A stretch of 64,000 nt of DNA from assembly GCA_016712525.1 (NCBI GenBank), contig JADJQX010000007.1:1488001-1552000 (forward strand). Reading direction: 5' to 3'. Positions 25,951 through 35,448 of this stretch are shown here, in pieces. This DNA is from Myxococcales bacterium (GTDB lineage: Bacteria > Myxococcota_A > Polyangia > Polyangiales > Polyangiaceae). Numbering within the stretch: position 1 is the first letter of the stretch; each line of letters starts with the position of its first letter. The notes below the pieces were generated by a model. That model did not search any database, was not told the origin of the DNA, and saw only the letters and a list, made by a program, of their open reading frames with translations. Position numbers and translations under genes: made by a program.

Positions 25951-26030
25951 TTTGGAATGCCCGAGGTGCTCCTCGGGTTCTCCAAATGGCGCCGGCGCCA
26001 CGTGCGGCGATCGGCAGGAGGTCGGCTCGA

Positions 26031-26372
26031 ATGAACATCGCCATCACGTTCCGTCAGATGGAAGCGCTCGACTCGCTCAAGGGCTACACGACCGACAAGG
26101 TCGCCAAGCTCCAGAAATTCCTTCGACAGCCCATGAAGGCCCAAGTGACGCTGAGCTGCCAAAAGGCCGTTCACCTCGCCGAGGTGGAGGTCCACTCGGG
26201 CAGCGAGCACTTCATCGCGCACGAGAAGAGCGACGACATGTACGCGTCGGTCGACAAGGTCGTCGACAAGCTCGAGCGACAGATTCGCGAGACGAACGGC
26301 GCTGCGCGAAGCGCGAAGAAGGGCGCCGAGCGCGCGTCCGAACGTCTCCTCCCCGACCCGGCCGAGGACTGA
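26031..26372 (+). CDS. hpf: Ribosome hibernation promoting factor (short HPF/YfiA type)
   Basis: A 113-residue protein with the HPF/S30AE fold pattern: MNIAITFRQMEALDSLKGYT at the N-terminus, a beta-strand core with VTLSCQKAVHLAEVEVHSG, and the helix EKSDDMYASVDKVVDKLERQ. It binds the 30S decoding region and promotes 100S or inactive ribosomes in slow growth. The C-terminal dimerisation domain of long HPF is absent, so this is the short form. The start at 26031 has a perfect AGGAGG (26016-26021) 9 bases upstream. The position after rpoN is typical. Confidence 0.93.
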   Translation: MNIAITFRQMEALDSLKGYTTDKVAKLQKFLRQPMKAQVTLSCQKAVHLAEVEVHSGSEHFIAHEKSDDMYASVDKVVDKLERQIRETNGAARSAKKGAERASERLLPDPAED

Positions 26373-26530
26373 TTCCGCGCTTCGAGGCGGCCTCCCCGTG
26401 CTCCGCGCGCCAACCGACCGGGCGTGGCGCGGTGCACGAGGGCGGCCGCTAGAGAGCCGGCGAACGTGGCGCAGCGCACCGCGGGGCGGACGGTGAGCGA
26501 CGCCAACGCCGAGGATCGAGGGAAGGACCC

Positions 26531-26995
26531 ATGCGACTATCCGAAATGCTCGCCCAGAGCCGAGTCGCCTTCGTGGAAGGCACCGGGCTCGCCAAGCCAG
26601 ACGCCATCGCCAAGGTCGCGCATCTCCTCGCGACGGGGTGCGACGTCTCCGAGGCCGTGCTCGCGCGGGTGCTCCGAGAGCGCGAAGAGCTCCAGTCGAC
26701 CGGCATCGGAGACGGCGTGGCCATCCCGCATGCGTCGATCGCCGATCTGACGAAGCCCGTCGCGGCGCTCTTGCTCGTGCGCGACGGGCTCGAGTTCGGC
26801 GCGATCGATCGCGAGAAGGTGCACCACGTGTTCGCCGTCGTCGGTCCGAAGCGCGAGGCCGGCGAGCACTTGCGCACGCTCGCCCGAATCTCGAAGCTCC
26901 TTCGCAACGCGGAGCTTCGCGCGAAGCTCCTCTCGGCCGAGGGGCCGGCCGCGGCGCTCGATCTCGTGGCCTCGGAAGAAGAGGCACGACCGTGA
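26531..26995 (+). CDS. ptsN: PTS EIIA-Ntr (PtsN)
   Basis: A 154-residue EIIA of the fructose/nitrogen family. The phosphorylation motif GVAIPHASI places the active histidine at H67. In the nitrogen PTS, phosphate passes from EI to HPr/NPr to PtsN, which regulates partners such as K+ transport or kinases and carries no sugar. The linkage with rpoN, hpf, hprK and rapZ fits this role. A GGGAAGGA ribosome site is just upstream. It is the only EIIA in the window and no EIIB or EIIC is nearby. Confidence 0.93.
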   Translation: MRLSEMLAQSRVAFVEGTGLAKPDAIAKVAHLLATGCDVSEAVLARVLREREELQSTGIGDGVAIPHASIADLTKPVAALLLVRDGLEFGAIDREKVHHVFAVVGPKREAGEHLRTLARISKLLRNAELRAKLLSAEGPAAALDLVASEEEARP

Positions 26996-27011
26996 GCGCC
27001 TCGGACGACCG

Positions 27012-28168
<1,157 letters not shown>

Positions 28169-28172
<4 letters not shown>

Positions 28173-29122
28173 GCTCGCCGCGACGCCCACTCGTGGTGGT
28201 GGTCACCGGTCTCTCGGGCGCGGGTCGCACGACGGCCCTCCACGCCCTCGAAGACCTTGGCTTCTTTTGCATCGACAACCTGCCGACGGCCCTCGCGCCC
28301 CAGGCCGTGGCCCTGTGCGAACGGGGTGGCATCCTCAAGATCGCCCTCGGGATCGACGTACGCGTTCGCGTCTTTCTCGGCGAAGTAGCCGAAACTCTTT
28401 CAAAAATCGAGCACACCGGCGACCTCGACGTGCTCTTCCTCGACGCCTCCGACGAGACGCTCGTGCGCCGCTTCTCGGAGTCGCGACGGCCGCATACCCT
28501 CGCCGACCCGGCGAACCCCGGGGTCGGTGTGGCGAGCGTGCTCGAGGGCGTGACGCTCGAACGGGAGCGCCTCGCACCGCTCCGCGCGAGGGCGACACGC
28601 GTGATCGACACGACGCGCCTCTCCGTGCACGAGCTCCGGCGCGCGATCACGACGCAATCCAGCCCGGAGGCGACGGCGAGCCGCATGGTGGTCCGCGTGG
28701 TCTCGTTCGGCTTCAAGTACGGCCCGCCCGTCGATGCGGATCTCGTCTTCGACGTGCGGGTCCTCGAAAACCCCTACTTCGTCCCCGAGCTCAAGTCTCT
28801 CCCAGGCACCGACGTCCGCGTGCGGGACTTCGTGTTGCGCCAGGACGAGGCGCGCGAGCTCGTGGCGAAGACGAAGGACCTCCTCGACTTCGTGCTTCCG
28901 AAGTACGAGCGCGAGGGAAAGAGCTACCTCACGGTGGGCATCGGGTGCACGGGAGGCCGCCACCGCTCCGTCGTGCTCGCCGAGGAGCTCGCTGCGGCGC
29001 TCGGCCCTCAGGTTCGTGTGTTCCACCGCGACGTGCTCCGCGGCAACGCCCCTCCGAGGACGAGCGATCCCGGGATTTCACTGGGGGCCGCAGTGGGCGA
29101 CCCGCACGACGAACGAAAGTGA
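28169..29122 (+). CDS. rapZ: RapZ-family nucleotide-binding RNase adapter (YvcJ/YhbJ)
   Basis: A 317-residue RapZ protein: N-terminal P-loop GLSGAGRTT, then ALEDLGFFCIDNLPT, and the C-terminal domain with SFGFKYG, VRVLENPYF and GIGCTGGRHRSVVLAE, which binds RNA or UDP-GlcNAc-type ligands in E. coli. In E. coli RapZ guides RNase E to the sRNA GlmZ to control amino-sugar synthesis; in other bacteria the role is less clear. The P-loop lysine is replaced by Arg, as in some actinobacterial members. GGAGGAAG lies just before the ATG, which overlaps the hprK stop. Confidence 0.93.
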
Positions 29123-29129
29123 GGCTCCC

Positions 29130-29411
29130 TTGAGCGACGAGACCCACGAGGCCACCTTCACCATCGTCAACGACCTCGGCTTGCACGCCCGCGCGGCCAC
29201 GAAGCTCGTGCAGCTCGCGTCCCGTTTTCCGTGCGAAGTGACCGTCGCGCACCACGGCCAAGTGGCCAACGCGAAGTCGGTCATGGGGGTCTTGCTGCTC
29301 TGCGGCTCCAAGGGCACCCACATCGACGTCAAGGCGACGGGCGCGCGCGCCGACGAGTGCGTCAAGGCGATCGGAGAGCTCATCGCGGACCGGTTCGGGG
29401 AGGCGAGCTGA
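29130..29411 (+). CDS. ptsH: Phosphocarrier HPr
   Basis: A 93-residue HPr with the EI-dependent histidine in LGLHARAATKL (H19 from the chosen start) and the HprK target serine in AKSVMGVLLL (S50, equivalent to Ser46). Both sites are intact, so it can link phosphoenolpyruvate flux with HprK signalling. The start is TTG 29130, with a GTGAGG ribosome site 5-6 bases upstream; no ATG or GTG fits. It lies 7 bases after rapZ and just before ptsI. Confidence 0.93.
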   Translation: MSDETHEATFTIVNDLGLHARAATKLVQLASRFPCEVTVAHHGQVANAKSVMGVLLLCGSKGTHIDVKATGARADECVKAIGELIADRFGEAS

Positions 29412-29412
29412 G

Positions 29413-31266
29413 GTGAGGGACGGCGCCCCGGAATCGACGGTGCCCCCCTCGGCGCCGCTGAGCCAGACGGAGCTCGGCGTCGAGCGGACCGTGCTCGAGG
29501 GCATCGCGGGCTCGGAGGGGGTCGCGATCGGGCGAGCGCTGGTCGTCCAAGGGCGCCGGACGACCTTCTTGCGGCGAACGATCGAAGCGAGCGAGATCGA
29601 GACGGAGCTCGCCCGCGTACGCGATGCCGCGAGCCGCGCTCAGCGCGGGATCCGCGAAGCCGCCCACGGCATGCCACAGAGCTCGCGCACCGCCCTCCCC
29701 GTCCTCGAGGCGTACCTGCTCATGCTCGAGGATCCGATGCTCCACGAGCGCGTGGAGCGCAAAATTCGGCGCGACCGAAAGTGTGCCGAGTGGGCCGTCC
29801 AGGAGGCGCGCGACGATCTCGGGAGGCTCTTCGCGAGCACGGACCCCCCGACCAAAGACGCGTACATCGCCGAGCGTGTCCACGACGTCGAGTTCGTGTG
29901 CGACCGGCTCCTGCGGGCCCTGGTCGACGACGCCCACACGCTGCTCTCGAGCGCCGACGCGGGCCGCCTCGCCGAGCCGATGATCGTCTTCGCGCGCGAT
30001 CTCTCTCCGGCCGACACGGCGGGCATGGCCAAAGAGCCGGTCCTCGCCTTCGTGACCGAGGTGGGCTCACGCACGAGCCACACGTCGATCATGGCGCGGG
30101 CGCTCGAGATCCCGAGCGTCGTCGGCGTGAAAGACGCGACCCGTTTCGTGAGGACCGGCGATCGGGTCGTCGTGTGCGGCCTCACGGGCACCGTCACGAT
30201 CCACCCGACGCCAGAGGACGTCTCTCACGCCGAAGCGAAGCGCCTGCGCCATCGCGCGCGCCAAGACCGCCTCTTCGCCGACGCGAGCCGTCTCGCGCGG
30301 ACGATCTCCGGCGAACGCGTGCACCTCTCGGCGAACCTCGAGCTCCCCGAGGAGGCCGCGTTCGCCCGAAAAGCCGGCGCCGAGACCGTAGGGCTCTACC
30401 GCACGGAGTTTCTCTTCGTCGACCGCGCCGACCTCCCCTCCGAGAACGAACAATACGAGGCATATGCCAGCATCGTTCAAGCCTTCGGAGGCGCGACGGT
30501 GACGCTGCGAACGTTCGACATCGGCGGCGACAAGTTCGCCTCGTCGTTCGAGCTCCCTCCCGAGATGAACCCGGCCCTCGGGCTCCGCGCGATCCGCCTC
30601 GCGCTCGCTCAGCCCGAGGTGTTCTCGACGCAGCTCCGAGCCATGGTCCGCGCCGCCCGCCACGGGAACGTGCGGATCATGCTCCCGATGATCTCCACGA
30701 CCGACGAGATCGCAGCCGCCCGCGCCCTGCTCGCTCGGGCCGAGGCCGACGTCGCGCGATCGTTCGGAAAACGGGTCGACCCGATCCCGCTCGGCGCGAT
30801 GATCGAGGTCCCCGCGGCCGCGGTGATGGCGGACGTGCTCGCGCGGCACGCCGACTTCTTCAGCATAGGCACCAACGACCTCGTGCAGTACGCGCTCGCG
30901 GTCGACCGGACGAGCCGCACCCTCGCCCACCTCGCCTCACCCCTGTCGCCCGCCATCCTGCGCCTATGTGCGATGGCCATTCGCGCGGCAAACGCGGCGA
31001 AAATCCCCGTGGCGGTGTGCGGCACGATGGCCTCCGAGCCGCTCCACGCCCTCCTCCTCGTCGGCCTGGGGGTCCGCGAGCTCTCGATGGAGGCCTCGGC
31101 CATTCCCGTGGTGCGCGAGGCGATCTCCCGTGCCTCGATGGCAGAGCTCGCCCGAATCGCCGAGCTCTGCCTCGAAGCCGAGACCGAGGCGCGCGTGCGA
31201 GAGGCCGTCTCTTCGTCGCTCGGCCCACGCTTGCTCGACCTCGACGCCGTCCGGGACGACGCGTAG
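29413..31266 (+). CDS. ptsI: PTS enzyme I (phosphoenolpyruvate-protein phosphotransferase)
   Basis: A 617-residue EI. The phospho-swivel histidine lies in GSRTSHTSIMARA (H223). The PEP-binding barrel shows GLYRTEFLF, TLRTFDIGGDK, NPALGLRAIR, SIGTNDLVQYALAVDR and the catalytic cysteine in VAVCGTMAS. An N-terminal extension of about 25 residues precedes the usual start. It is not the EI-Ntr form, since no GAF domain is present. GTG 29413 begins one base after the ptsH stop. With no EIIBC in the operon, it presumably drives a regulatory relay to HPr and PtsN. Confidence 0.95.
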   Translation: MRDGAPESTVPPSAPLSQTELGVERTVLEGIAGSEGVAIGRALVVQGRRTTFLRRTIEASEIETELARVRDAASRAQRGIREAAHGMPQSSRTALPVLEAYLLMLEDPMLHERVERKIRRDRKCAEWAVQEARDDLGRLFASTDPPTKDAYIAERVHDVEFVCDRLLRALVDDAHTLLSSADAGRLAEPMIVFARDLSPADTAGMAKEPVLAFVTEVGSRTSHTSIMARALEIPSVVGVKDATRFVRTGDRVVVCGLTGTVTIHPTPEDVSHAEAKRLRHRARQDRLFADASRLARTISGERVHLSANLELPEEAAFARKAGAETVGLYRTEFLFVDRADLPSENEQYEAYASIVQAFGGATVTLRTFDIGGDKFASSFELPPEMNPALGLRAIRLALAQPEVFSTQLRAMVRAARHGNVRIMLPMISTTDEIAAARALLARAEADVARSFGKRVDPIPLGAMIEVPAAAVMADVLARHADFFSIGTNDLVQYALAVDRTSRTLAHLASPLSPAILRLCAMAIRAANAAKIPVAVCGTMASEPLHALLLVGLGVRELSMEASAIPVVREAISRASMAELARIAELCLEAETEARVREAVSSSLGPRLLDLDAVRDDA

Positions 31267-31387
31267 CCCTGACGCGGCGCATTCGAGAGCCCGTCTCGAC
31301 GGCGACCCCGACGTCACCACCCCGAGAGGCGCAAGCCCGACACGGAAAGTTGCGCGGATCTTTGCTGCGAACCGGCCGTTTCTTTCC

Positions 31388-31393
31388 TAGGGT
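31388..31393 (+). promoter_or_regulatory. Candidate -10 element of the nucleotidase operon
   Basis: TAGGGT ends 10 bases before the ATG at 31404. The 137-base gap after ptsI shows no clear terminator. Confidence 0.25.
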
Positions 31394-31403
31394 GGCGAGC
31401 TAC

Positions 31404-33824
31404 ATGGGTCGCTTTCGTCGTTTCGTGAGCTCTCTCCTTTTGGCCACCGGGATCGTCGCCGGCGCCGTCGGTGCGCCCGGCTGTGCGGGCGACGGCCCCA
31501 CGCAGGCAAGCCCGTGCGGCAAGGCCGAGGGACAGGCGTGCCAGGTCAACCTCACGCTCATCCACACCTCCGACATCCACTCTCGGCTCATCCCGTTCGA
31601 GCAGGTGATAACGCAGGTCGACGCCGACCTCGGCCTCGGATCGCTGAACTCGGTCGCCAACGTCGGCGGCGTCGCTCGCATGGCCTACGTCATCGGCCGC
31701 GAGCGCGCGCGGAGCGAGCGAGTCCTCCACCTCGACTCGGGCGATTGCTTCCAGGGCGCGCCGATCTTCAACTTCTACGCGGGCGAGCCCGAGGTCCGGT
31801 CGCTCGCCGCCCTCGGCATCGACGCGGCGGTGGTCGGCAACCACGAGTTCGATCGCGGCGCGCTCAACGCGGCCACCCAGTTTCGTCGCTGGGCGAACTT
31901 CGGCGTGCTCGCGGCGAACTACCGATTCGAGACGCCCGAGGTGCCGAACAGCGCGTTCATGGGCACGGTGACCCGCCCGTTCCAGGTCTTCAACCAGGGC
32001 GGCCTCAAGATCGCCGTCATCGGCATGGCCAACCTCTCGAGCCTCTCGTCGGTGTTCGACCAGCCGAACCGCCTCGGCCTCGCGCCGCTCAACACGGCCG
32101 AGGTCGCTCAGTTCTACGTGGACCTCCTCCGCCCGCACGTCGACCTCGTGGTGATGCTCACGCACCTCGGCCTCGACGTCGACCAGCGGATGGTGCGCAA
32201 CACCACGGGCATCGACGTCGTGCTCGGCGGCCACAACCACGTGGTCATCAACCCGCCGCAGCAGATCTCGGACTGCTCGTCCGACCCGCAGAACCCGGGC
32301 TTCGTGTGGACGCCCGACCCGACGCAGAAGGTCGACGTCGACGCGATCCCGAAGGACGACGACGACCCTGCCCTCAAGGGGCCCGCAGGCGCGTACGACC
32401 CCGAGAATCACCCTTTCCAAACGAAGCGAACGTGCCGTCCGCGGCGCGTGATCATCGCGCACTCGGGCGCGTTCGCGAAGTACGTCGGGCGGCTCGACCT
32501 CGTGCTGTCGAACGAGCCGACCGCGGCGAGCCCCACCGGCAACGCCGAGGACTACGATCCGGTCAACGGGTACGAGGTCCTCTCGAACCGGTACCAGGCC
32601 TTCCCCATCGACGCGAGCGTGCCCGAGGATCCGATCCTCGTCGATCTGCTCCAGCCCTACCAGCGCGGGCTCGACGCGGCGGCCGACCTCGACATCCTCG
32701 TCGGCTACAGCCCCGAGGGCTCGCGGCGTATCTCGGGCAACGGCGGCGACTCACCGCTCGGCAACCTGGTGGCGACCGGGATGTGGCTCCGCCTCGGCGT
32801 GCAGACGGACTTCGCCATGTCGAACTCGACGGGCGTCCGCGCCGACATCAACCCGGGCCCCATCACGATCGAGCAGATGTACAACGTCTTCCCGTTCGAC
32901 AACTCGATCACGAAGATGCAGCTCTCGGGCGGTGAGGTCCAAGAGATGTTCGACTTCACCGCGCGCCGCGCCGCCTCGCGTGGTTGCACGACGCAGGTGC
33001 AGATCGCGGGAGCGCGTATCCGCTTGAACTGCGCCGGCTGCCAGACCGACACGGACATCGTCTGCAACACCGACGAGGACTGCGCGAACGTCCGCGGCGA
33101 GTGCGACCAGGCCAAGAAGCTCTGCAAAGTGGGCGCGTGTGCAGAAGAGGTCTACATCGGCCACCGCAAGGACCAGAAAGACCAGTACGTGCGCTGCACG
33201 ACCGACATCGACTGCAAAGGCGACGACGGCATCGTGCACCCCGGGCAGTGCGATCGCTCGGGCGGCGGCGCGCAGGGCCTCTGCCTCTCGCGCATCTCCA
33301 AGACGAACCTCTACGAGCTCGCGACGAGCACGTACCTCGCGCAGGGCGGCTCGGGCTTCCGGGTGCTCCAGCGCAACACCACCCAGATCGACACGAAGAT
33401 CCAACAGCGCGACTCGCTGACCGACTTCATCCGCGCCGGCAAACCCTGCGACTTCGACACGAACAACGGCCCCGATGGCCTGAAGGCGTGCTCGACGGAC
33501 GCCGAGTGCGGACCTCGCTCGGTGTGCGCGTGCCCCGGCTCCTCCGAAGAGTCCGGGAGCCCGAACCCGGAGACGTACTGCCGCACGAAGCCCGGCTTCG
33601 CGTGCGAGCCCGGCGCCGGTCGATGCGTCCGCGCCGCCTGCCGATCGAGCGTGGCCGAGTTCCACCAGAAGGTTTGCCAGGGGACACGCGCCGAGGAGCG
33701 AGAGGGCTGCAAGACGAAGCTCAACGCGTGCTCTCTCGCGGGTGAAGAGTGCAAGTTCCTTTCGTGCGTCGACGCGAAGCTCGGCAGCTTCTCGGACGGC
33801 CGCGTGGAGATGATCGGCCGATGA
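31404..33824 (+). CDS. 5'-nucleotidase/UshA-like metallophosphoesterase lipoprotein with Cys-rich insert
   Basis: An 806-residue lipoprotein (lipobox GAPGC, Cys27). The metallophosphatase domain carries HTSDIHSR (D57, H59), DSGDCF (D111), GNHEFD (146-150), a histidine in LTHLGLD and GGHNH, so the dimetal site is complete. The C-terminal 5'-nucleotidase domain (NGGDSPLGNL, SNSTGVRADI, FPFDNSI) is split: before its final piece (ELATSTYLAQGGSGF) sits a Cys-rich insert of about 100 residues resembling EGF/dickkopf modules, and another Cys-rich module forms the C-terminus. It should hydrolyse extracellular nucleotides or similar phosphoesters. Its stop overlaps the start of the next gene (ATGA). 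Confidence 0.85.
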   Translation: MGRFRRFVSSLLLATGIVAGAVGAPGCAGDGPTQASPCGKAEGQACQVNLTLIHTSDIHSRLIPFEQVITQVDADLGLGSLNSVANVGGVARMAYVIGRERARSERVLHLDSGDCFQGAPIFNFYAGEPEVRSLAALGIDAAVVGNHEFDRGALNAATQFRRWANFGVLAANYRFETPEVPNSAFMGTVTRPFQVFNQGGLKIAVIGMANLSSLSSVFDQPNRLGLAPLNTAEVAQFYVDLLRPHVDLVVMLTHLGLDVDQRMVRNTTGIDVVLGGHNHVVINPPQQISDCSSDPQNPGFVWTPDPTQKVDVDAIPKDDDDPALKGPAGAYDPENHPFQTKRTCRPRRVIIAHSGAFAKYVGRLDLVLSNEPTAASPTGNAEDYDPVNGYEVLSNRYQAFPIDASVPEDPILVDLLQPYQRGLDAAADLDILVGYSPEGSRRISGNGGDSPLGNLVATGMWLRLGVQTDFAMSNSTGVRADINPGPITIEQMYNVFPFDNSITKMQLSGGEVQEMFDFTARRAASRGCTTQVQIAGARIRLNCAGCQTDTDIVCNTDEDCANVRGECDQAKKLCKVGACAEEVYIGHRKDQKDQYVRCTTDIDCKGDDGIVHPGQCDRSGGGAQGLCLSRISKTNLYELATSTYLAQGGSGFRVLQRNTTQIDTKIQQRDSLTDFIRAGKPCDFDTNNGPDGLKACSTDAECGPRSVCACPGSSEESGSPNPETYCRTKPGFACEPGAGRCVRAACRSSVAEFHQKVCQGTRAEEREGCKTKLNACSLAGEECKFLSCVDAKLGSFSDGRVEMIGR

Positions 33825-35392
33825 GCAACACGCGCACAACCCTCTTCCGCACCCTGGCCTCGCGAGCGAGCGTGCTCGCCGTCGCCGCCATCGGGCTCGG
33901 CGCGATCGACTGCCACGGGGCCTTCGGATCGCTCGACACCCAAGCGCGCGTCCGCGTGCGCCTCGTCGACACGAGCAAGGCCGGGAGCCGCTTCGCACTC
34001 CTGCCCCTGAAGTTCGACGGGCCGGTCCCGTTCACCGTGAACCTCGCGGCCCTCAAGGAGGATGGCTCGGTCGACACCGCGTTCAACGGGTGGCTGCGCG
34101 TGTCCGCCAAACCCGGCAACGTCCAGTCGCTCTCGGGTGAAGGGGTGAGCGGCCGGAGCGTCAAGCTCACGAACGGCGTCGCCGAGAACATCAACGTGCT
34201 CCTCGAGAACGCGTACGGCGAGACCTACATCCTCGCGCAAGACGCCGGATACGAGCCGGTCGACCCGCTCTCGCAGCCCCCGCCGCGCTGCGCGAACGGC
34301 CTCGACGACGACGGCGACGGCCTCATCGACTTCCCCGCCGATCCGGGCTGCGCGTTCGCCAACGACGACAACGAGAACGGCGGCAGCTACGCCGAGGGCG
34401 CGTCCGAGACCATCTTCTTCGCGCTCCCTCGCGTCGCCGACGTGCGCGGGGTCAACACGAGCGGCGGCACCACCGCGTACCCGAAGCAGCCCATCCGCAT
34501 CGACACGGGCTTCCACCTCAAAGAAGACGGCCGCGAGGTGTTCGACTTCGACACGGTCGTCACGCGCATCGCGGCGAACGGCTTCTACGTGAGCGACGTC
34601 CGCGATCGGCGCGGCTTCAATAACGTGTTCGCGTTCAACTTCAACTCGCCGCCGCGCATGCGCGTGTGCGACCGCATCAAGTCGCTCGGCGGCACCGCCA
34701 CCGAGTTCTTCGGGTTCACCCAGGTGAGCTTCCCCACGTGGACGCTCGAGGAGTGGAACCCGAAGGTGCGCCCGTGCGGCGTCCCCGAGCCGAAGGTGCT
34801 CGACCCGACCGACATCGCCGATGCCACCGGGACGACGCAAATCTCGAACCTGCTCTCCCTCTCGGCCTCGCTCGTTCGCGCCGAGTCGAAGGACAAGCTC
34901 GAGGTGCGCATCACCAAGCTCTTCGGGCCCGGGCACCCGAAAGAGAACCCGCTCTGGAAGGACAACCCGGCCCTGCCCCGCTACGTCCTCGGAGAGAACG
35001 AGACGAACTGCGACATCAACGAGGACGGCCGCCTCACCTTCGAGGATCCCGCCGAAGGCGCCTGCTCCCAGATCTGCACGAGCAACCCCGAGTGCACGGA
35101 GTACTCGAACTTCGAGGCGCGCAGCACCTTCCGGCTCATCGTGTCCGACGGTGTCCGCACCGCCAACATCCAGGCCAACGGGAGCACGGCATCCGAGTTC
35201 CGCCCTCTCGAGCAAAAAGGCAAAAAGATTCGCGCATTTACGGGAACACTCACCTACTTCTCGGGTGGGGCGCAGTTCACCATCGAGGCCCGCTGCGTAG
35301 ACGACGTGGTGCTCGACCTCGCCCAACAACCCCTCCCCTCCGACAAGGCCTGCGTGTTCCCGCGAACGTTCGCCGAGGAAAACCCGCAGTGA
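33821..35392 (+). CDS. Exported protein with Asp-rich (calcium-site-like) motif
   Basis: A 523-residue protein with an N-terminal hydrophobic signal ending near AIDC, possibly a lipobox. Near residue 155 it contains CANGLDDDGDGLIDFPADPG, a DxDxDG-type loop like those of thrombospondin type-3 repeats, which usually bind calcium. The rest is predicted beta-rich with scattered Cys pairs and no catalytic motif. It overlaps the nucleotidase gene by 4 bases and lies 56 bases before a beta-barrel gene, so the three products probably act together at the cell surface. I do not recognise the family beyond this. Confidence 0.75.
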   Translation: MSNTRTTLFRTLASRASVLAVAAIGLGAIDCHGAFGSLDTQARVRVRLVDTSKAGSRFALLPLKFDGPVPFTVNLAALKEDGSVDTAFNGWLRVSAKPGNVQSLSGEGVSGRSVKLTNGVAENINVLLENAYGETYILAQDAGYEPVDPLSQPPPRCANGLDDDGDGLIDFPADPGCAFANDDNENGGSYAEGASETIFFALPRVADVRGVNTSGGTTAYPKQPIRIDTGFHLKEDGREVFDFDTVVTRIAANGFYVSDVRDRRGFNNVFAFNFNSPPRMRVCDRIKSLGGTATEFFGFTQVSFPTWTLEEWNPKVRPCGVPEPKVLDPTDIADATGTTQISNLLSLSASLVRAESKDKLEVRITKLFGPGHPKENPLWKDNPALPRYVLGENETNCDINEDGRLTFEDPAEGACSQICTSNPECTEYSNFEARSTFRLIVSDGVRTANIQANGSTASEFRPLEQKGKKIRAFTGTLTYFSGGAQFTIEARCVDDVVLDLAQQPLPSDKACVFPRTFAEENPQ

Positions 35393-35448
35393 GCCTCGCC
35401 CGCCCCCCTCTTTCCCTCCGACCCCGCCTGTCCCTGGAGCACTCCTCG

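Noticed and set aside
25970..25990. Sigma-54 promoter before hpf (TTTTGGAATGCCCGAGGTGC)
   Set aside because: GG and GC are 12 bases apart rather than 10 and the TGGCAC core is absent.
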